Assembly: GCA_934365945.1 (NCBI GenBank)
Contig: CAKRNE010000009.1
Location: forward strand, 22,300-86,299
Direction of reading: 5' to 3'
Length of the DNA: 64,000 nucleotides
DNA from: an uncultured Agathobacter sp.
GTDB lineage: Bacteria; Bacillota; Clostridia; Lachnospirales; Lachnospiraceae
The notes below the pieces were generated by a model that saw only the letters and a list, made by a program, of their open reading frames with translations, was not told the origin of the DNA and did not search any database. This document shows positions 60,017 through 64,000 of this stretch, one piece after another. Made by a program: the position numbers and the translations under genes. Numbering within the stretch: the stretch's first letter is position 1; every line of letters begins with the position of its first letter.

Positions 60017-61487
60017 ACTTATTTCCTTTCAGCTTCCTGCACTCCTTTTCTCTTGCAAACACAGGCCGTCTCCAAAGTCTGCGAAGCGGAAATCGTATGA
60101 TACTGTCCTTTTCATCCTCGCCGCCTGTCAGCTCGCTGCCCACGAATGGCATCATGTATGGATAACCACAGCTTTTGAGCTTTGCAAGATGCAAAAGTAT
60201 CACCATCAGACTAATTAAAAATCCAAAGTATCCAAGCCATGCCGACATAATTATTACAGCAAATTTGAGTATCCTAAATGAAAATGCAAACTCCTCACTC
60301 GGTATGGCAAACGAGCAGAGTGCGGTAAATGCAACCAGAATGACCACTATAGGGCTTACTAAATTTGCATCCACTGCTGCCTGTCCGATTATGAGGCCTC
60401 CGACTATGCCTATCGTGTTTCCCATTGCTCCGGGAAGTCTTATGCCGGCTTCACGAAGCAGCTCAAAGGACAACTCCATCATGAGCACCTCTATGAGCTG
60501 CGGAAACGGGCAGCCGAGTCTGGCTTCATAAAACGCCAGTATGAGTGGTGTCGGCAGTATCTGTGTATGAAAATTTGTGACCGCCAGATAAAGACCCGGC
60601 AATGTAAATGACATGAAGGCTGCCACGTACCTTATCAATCTGGCAAAGCTTGCCGCTATCGTTCTGTTATAGTAATCATCTGCGGTTTTTAAAAAATTGT
60701 TCATGGTGGTTGGCAGTATTATCGCTATCGGTGAATTATCGCACAGCACCACCACCCGCCCCTCCAGGAGCGCATTTACCGCCACATCCGGCCGCTTTGT
60801 GGTCTGAAGCTGCGGAAACGGCGAATACCATTTTGCCTCAGCAAACTGTTCCAGAACTCCCGAGTCACCCACATGGTCTATCACATAGCTGTCCAGATTC
60901 CTTTCCACCGCCTCAACAAGCCCCTCTTTTACGAGGTCTCTCACATACAATATGTCCACATTGCTGTGTCCGCGAAGCCCCTTTTTCACTTCTTTGCACT
61001 TTAAGCGAGTGCTCCTTAACCTGCGCCTGATAAGTGCAGTATTTATCTTTATGGAATCAGCAAAGCCCTCATTTGAGCCTCTTATGACCTTTTCCGAATC
61101 AATCTCCTGAATTGACATGGCGGGATATCCCTTGTCGGGAAGCTTGAAAGCATCAGGATAGCCATCCACAAAAAATATCACGTCTCCTGTCAGCATCATC
61201 TGGGCTGCCTCCTTAACCGAGTGAAGATGCGCAAATTCAGATAGAGCTGCCTGATTTTTGTCAAGTACTTCCTTAACCTGATCCCGGTCTATCCCTTCAA
61301 GGTATGAGGTAAATCGTCCAAACGCACTGTTATTGATACCAGAGCCTGCACATGTCACCTCTATATAAGCAACAAAGCACTTTATGGAGGCATCACGCCC
61401 CAGATACATCTCCTGCATCTTTATATCTGAGCAGTCAGAATATATCTGCCTGAAGCTTTTTATGTTCTCATCTATATTTGTGGTCAT
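60009..61487 (-). CDS. Spore germination receptor subunit GerAA
   Basis: A 492-residue protein with a soluble N-terminal half (IKCFVAYIEVTCAGSGINNSAFGRFTSYLEGI, RSTRLKCKEV) and a C-terminal half of about four or five membrane helices containing ETRKRPDV-like TTKRPDVAVNALLEGRVVVLCDNSP and the family block LAFYEARLGCPFPQLIEVLMMELSFELLREAGIRLP. It pairs with the permease downstream to sense germinants. The ATG at 61487 (MTTNIDENIKSFRQ) has GGAG before it; the frame runs on to 61556 through a sigma-G-like promoter, which supports the shorter start. Confidence 0.92.
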   Translation of the reverse strand: MTTNIDENIKSFRQIYSDCSDIKMQEMYLGRDASIKCFVAYIEVTCAGSGINNSAFGRFTSYLEGIDRDQVKEVLDKNQAALSEFAHLHSVKEAAQMMLTGDVIFFVDGYPDAFKLPDKGYPAMSIQEIDSEKVIRGSNEGFADSIKINTALIRRRLRSTRLKCKEVKKGLRGHSNVDILYVRDLVKEGLVEAVERNLDSYVIDHVGDSGVLEQFAEAKWYSPFPQLQTTKRPDVAVNALLEGRVVVLCDNSPIAIILPTTMNNFLKTADDYYNRTIAASFARLIRYVAAFMSFTLPGLYLAVTNFHTQILPTPLILAFYEARLGCPFPQLIEVLMMELSFELLREAGIRLPGAMGNTIGIVGGLIIGQAAVDANLVSPIVVILVAFTALCSFAIPSEEFAFSFRILKFAVIIMSAWLGYFGFLISLMVILLHLAKLKSCGYPYMMPFVGSELTGGEDEKDSIIRFPLRRLWRRPVFAREKECRKLKGNKYD

Positions 61488-61540
61488 CTTTAACTCTCCT
61501 ATATACCCAATAAATCCCGTCAGATTTAAAATCCCTGATA

Positions 61541-61570
61541 TAGTATGACCATACAAGCTCGCAAATATCC
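61541..61570 (-). promoter_or_regulatory. Sigma-G-like promoter of the germination operon
   Basis: Minus strand: GGATA (61570-61566), an 18-base spacer, CATACTA (61547-61541). The -10 is a full match to the late forespore consensus as I recall it; the -35 is one base off. The position, 55 bases before gerAA, is right. Confidence 0.6.
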
Positions 61571-61596
61571 CTGATTATTTATTTTTGTAACTATCT

Positions 61597-61632
61597 AAGC
61601 CACTAACTAAGCCATTAACTAAGCCACTAAAA
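61597..61632. repeat. 12-bp tandem repeat upstream of the germination operon
   Basis: AAGCCACTAACT, AAGCCATTAACT and AAGCCACTAAAA follow each other without gap. Confidence 0.9.
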
Positions 61633-61635
61633 AAA

Positions 61636-61667
61636 GCTGCCGTTCACACGTCAGTGCGACCGGCAGC
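61636..61667 (-). terminator. Terminator after the GntR-family gene
   Basis: On the minus strand GCTGCCG (61667-61661) pairs with CGGCAGC (61642-61636), with a mostly paired interior, followed by TTTTTTT. Confidence 0.88.
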
Positions 61668-61731
61668 CTCTGTTTTGTTATATTGTTTTGTTATAGTATT
61701 CTGTATTTTATTATTTTTGTCTGCTATAGTC

Positions 61732-61764
61732 TTGTTATATTGTTGTTATATTGTTGTTATATTT
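61732..61764. repeat. 11-bp tandem repeat after the GntR-family gene
   Basis: Three contiguous units of TTGTTATATTG (the last ends in T) lie just past the regulator's stop codon. Confidence 0.9.
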
Positions 61765-61769
61765 CTGTT

Positions 61770-62456
61770 TTATTTCTTCTCTTCATCCTGCTTTTGTATC
61801 ACAGCCTTCACAGCAACCGCCTGATTTGCCACATGCGTATGCATTTCTGTAGTCACAAGCTCCATATTCCTTGACTCAAGCGCCTTGTAGATGGCATCAT
61901 GCTCCTTCACCAGCATCGGATAATTCTTCGGATCCTTCAAATACTCCACTCTGTAGCGGTACATCTGCTCGCGGATATTGTTCATCATAGATACAAGCTT
62001 CGCATTGTCGGTTGCCTCGTAGATAGCATCGTGAAACTTCACATCCTCCTCAGCTATCTTTTTCACATCACCCGAATCCATGCTCTTTTTGAACTCATCC
62101 TTTATTGTCTTTAGCTTTGCGAGCTGCTCATCACTGATTTTCTTACATGCAATTTTGGCTGCAAGCTCATCGAGAGCCTCTCTCACCTCAAGCACATCCT
62201 CCATATCCTTGAGAGTCATCTTGGCAACCTCTGCGCCCTTTCGCGGCATCGTAACCGCAAGCCCCTCCTGCTCGAGCATTCTGATTGCTTCACGTATAGG
62301 TGTACGGCTGACTCCAAGCTTTGACGCAAGCTGCAGCTCCATAAGTCTCTCGCCCGGCTTGAGCTCACCCTTTAAAATTGCCTCACGCAGTGTGTTAAAA
62401 ACCACATCACGCAGTGGCAGATATGCATCCATATTTAAAGTTAAATTATCAGTCAT
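61770..62456 (-). CDS. GntR/FadR-type transcriptional regulator
   Basis: A 228-residue regulator with an N-terminal winged helix (GELKPGERLMELQLASKLGVSRTPIREAIRMLEQEGLAVTMPRKGAEV) and a helical FCD ligand domain, in which DEFKKSMDSGDVKKIAEEDVKFHDAIYEA and MHTHVANQA supply metal/ligand-binding His and Asp residues. The ligand is unknown; FCD members often sense organic acids or sugar acids. AGGAGAAGTTTG precedes the ATG at 62456; a TTG one codon earlier is less likely. It lies 90 bases after ispE. Confidence 0.9.
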   Translation of the reverse strand: MTDNLTLNMDAYLPLRDVVFNTLREAILKGELKPGERLMELQLASKLGVSRTPIREAIRMLEQEGLAVTMPRKGAEVAKMTLKDMEDVLEVREALDELAAKIACKKISDEQLAKLKTIKDEFKKSMDSGDVKKIAEEDVKFHDAIYEATDNAKLVSMMNNIREQMYRYRVEYLKDPKNYPMLVKEHDAIYKALESRNMELVTTEMHTHVANQAVAVKAVIQKQDEEKK

Positions 62457-62545
62457 CAAACTTCTCCTATCTCTTGTATTATAATTCTCATCTATAAGAA
62501 AATAAGGTAACTATAAAGCTCCTGCTATGCTGTCACGGTATCATA

Positions 62546-63427
62546 TCATTTGCGATTATTGTATACAGATGTCAGATACACCTGTCTGGCAAGATGTGAG
62601 CTTCGCATAGCTTTATACGCTTTCTTTGCGGTATCTTCATCGTCAAACAGTCCAAAAACTGTCGGACCACTGCCGCTCATCATGGCTCCCACTGCACCAT
62701 TGGAAAGCATATGCTTCTTTATCTCGTCTATCACCGGATAGTTTGGTATGGTCACGGTCTCTAAGACATTTCCCATGTGCGCTGCAATGTCATGCAGATT
62801 CTTAGCCTTTATATCCTCTATCAGGAGGTCTATATCCGGATGAACTGTCGTATCATCAAGCTTCAAATTCTGGTACACAAACTTGGTGGATACCGAGATG
62901 GACGGCTTTGCAATGAGCACTGGACACTTTACCATTGGAGCAAGAGGACTAAGCTCCTCTCCTATGCCCTCAGCCAGCGCCGTACCTCTCATAATACAGT
63001 ATGGCACATCCGCGCCAATCTGCACACCTCTTTCCATAAGCTGTCTCTTTGTCAGCCCCAGTGAAAAAAGCCTGTTCATGCCAAAAAGCATAGCTGCTGC
63101 ATCAGTACTGCCCCCTGCCATTCCTGCTGCAACAGGAATACGCTTGTCCAGCTTCACTGATACACCGTCAGTTATTGAAAACTCATCCATAAGAAGCTTC
63201 GCAGCCTTGTATATGAGATTGTTCTCATTTACAGGAAGAAAAGACAGATTGGTCTGTATCTGTATGCCAGACTCCTTTGTCCTTTTGATATCTAGCCTGT
63301 CATACAGATGAATGGTCTGCATAATCATACGGACCTCATGATATCCGTCCTCTCTGCGCCTCACCACATCGAGCCCCAGATTAATCTTGGCTAATGCTTT
63401 TAATGAAATATCGTAATTACTACCCAT
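62546..63427 (-). CDS. ispE: 4-diphosphocytidyl-2-C-methyl-D-erythritol kinase
   Basis: A 293-residue GHMP kinase of the methylerythritol phosphate pathway for isoprenoids. It opens with LKALAKINLGLDVVRRREDGYHEVRMIMQ, has the ATP-binding loop RIPVAAGMAGGSTDAAAML, GADVPYCIMRGTALAEGIGE, and the C-terminal motif GAVGAMMSGSGPTVFGLF. All are hallmark regions. AGAGGTAATACAAT precedes the ATG. It sits beside a GntR regulator, an order I recall in other clostridia. Confidence 0.96.
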   Translation of the reverse strand: MGSNYDISLKALAKINLGLDVVRRREDGYHEVRMIMQTIHLYDRLDIKRTKESGIQIQTNLSFLPVNENNLIYKAAKLLMDEFSITDGVSVKLDKRIPVAAGMAGGSTDAAAMLFGMNRLFSLGLTKRQLMERGVQIGADVPYCIMRGTALAEGIGEELSPLAPMVKCPVLIAKPSISVSTKFVYQNLKLDDTTVHPDIDLLIEDIKAKNLHDIAAHMGNVLETVTIPNYPVIDEIKKHMLSNGAVGAMMSGSGPTVFGLFDDEDTAKKAYKAMRSSHLARQVYLTSVYNNRK

Positions 63428-63557
63428 ATTGTATTACCTCTGTTTTTTGTATACAAAGATTATAACACAAACATTCAAAAAGAGCAATTTCAAATATTCT
63501 CATTTATTTCTATCGAAAAAAAATTTTGTTATACAGTATGCTTATCCTGATAAACTC

Positions 63558-63587
63558 AGCCCCGATGCATATTTCAGCATCGGGGCT
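63558..63587. terminator. Strong stem-loop between ispE and the right-end regulator
   Basis: AGCCCCGATGC (63558-63568) pairs with GCATCGGGGCT (63577-63587); on the plus strand TTTTG follows and on the minus strand only a weak GAGTTTATC. It probably ends the regulator transcript. Confidence 0.7.
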
Positions 63588-63614
63588 TTTGATTATCTTT
63601 TTACAGACTGTTGC

Positions 63615-64000
63615 TTAAATTTTGTTGAAACGATAGCCCACACCCCAGACTGTTTGAATATAAATTGGCTTGCTTGGGTTATCTTCTATCTTCTCCCTAA
63701 TGTTTCGGATATGGCTCATAACGATGTTGTAATCACCTGAATATGGTTCTCCCCAAACAAGATCGTATATTTGCTCTCTACTAAACACTCTGCCCGGGCT
63801 ACTTGCTAACAGATAGAGTATTTCAAATTCTCGATTGGTAAGCGTAACTTCTGTATTCCCTGTTATAACACTTCTCTTCGACAAATCTACTGTTAATTCA
63901 CCTATATGAATATTATTTGTTTCCTGAAGCATATTACACCATTCAAAGTTTTTGCTATTACTTATTATCTGCATCATCCTCTGATATATATATTCTTCCT
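63615..64000 (-). CDS. Winged-helix (OmpR-type) regulator, N-terminus beyond window
   Basis: The C-terminal 100 residues are a clear OmpR/PhoB winged helix: LTNREFEILYLLASSPGRVFSREQIYDLVWG, then the recognition helix NIVMSHIRNIREKIED and the wing IQTVWGVGYRFNKI. An ATG at 63977 would give a 120-residue stand-alone DNA-binding protein. However, the frame stays open to the window edge, and the preceding residues do not look like the usual receiver-domain linker. So this is either a regulator without a receiver or the tail of a larger one. Confidence 0.8.
   Translation of the reverse strand, partial: EEYIYQRMMQIISNSKNFEWCNMLQETNNIHIGELTVDLSKRSVITGNTEVTLTNREFEILYLLASSPGRVFSREQIYDLVWGEPYSGDYNIVMSHIRNIREKIEDNPSKPIYIQTVWGVGYRFNKI

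Noticed and set aside
61639..61660. Third copy of the GGTGTGAAC repeat in the terminator after the GntR gene
   Set aside because: The shared bases (GTTCACAC) are few and explained by the terminator stem.

Overview
The window looks like chromosome from a low-to-mid GC, Gram-positive, anaerobic Firmicute of the Lachnospiraceae, closest in style to Agathobacter/Roseburia. Supporting this are endospore genes (spoIIR, ger genes), the SCIFF ranthipeptide pair, a fused SecDF, a clostridial T-box on ileS, NiaR-type NAD control, starch/glycogen enzymes, and strong AGGAGG ribosome sites. Nearly every gene lies on the minus strand. The clear plus-strand genes are nadA, a TetR-family regulator and one small membrane protein. 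I see no rRNA, tRNA, CRISPR array, prophage or insertion sequence.

Layout from left to right. 1-5556: two-component system, lipoprotein and ABC exporter, with the left-most permease cut by the window edge. 5597-14394: housekeeping block (ABC-F ATPase, small alarmone synthetase, SpoU methyltransferase, pfkA, dnaE). 14633-22310: transglutaminase-like protein, TraX-like acyltransferase, glycogen/maltodextrin phosphorylase, and ileS with its T-box leader. 22713-27068: Tyr/Gln-repeat membrane protein, chemotaxis receptor, 7TM-GGDEF cyclase. 27240-33967: class III aminotransferase, PucR-type regulator and the NAD de novo set (niaR, nadC, nadB against divergent nadA). 34076-35089: glycosyltransferase. 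35455-40870: TetR-controlled operon of SCP2 protein, alpha/beta hydrolase, free-standing condensation-domain protein, acyl carrier protein and AMP-forming acyl ligase. 40881-47643: MATE pump, crotonase, GH13 amylase, DUF1294 protein, SecDF. 47755-52679: scfB/scfA, small membrane protein, asnS, membrane-anchored FKBP/trigger-factor foldase. 52779-56171: a sugar-sensor/GGDEF/GH53 fusion. 56353-63427: small conserved proteins, spoIIR, a gerAB-gerAC fusion, gerAA, a GntR regulator and ispE. A winged-helix regulator runs off the right edge.

The most unusual content is: (a) the small carrier-protein assembly operon at 35455-39962, which has all the parts to activate, carry and transfer an acyl group and is flanked by a TetR gene with two matching 19-bp repeats in its promoter; (b) the 1130-residue fusion of a LacI-type sensor, a GGDEF domain and a GH53 endo-galactanase in one apparently cytoplasmic protein; (c) two long intergenic inverted repeats, 8280-8540 and 31083-31296. 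The first presents two hairpins whose loops both carry CATGGACG, which fits the CsrA-binding consensus.

Several control signals are readable directly: divergent consensus promoters for nadA and nadB with NiaR-like repeats between them, the ileS promoter and T-box with an ATC specifier, a terminator stem that contains the lipoprotein's ribosome site, and sporulation-type promoters before spoIIR (sigma-F-like, nearly leaderless) and gerAA (sigma-G-like).
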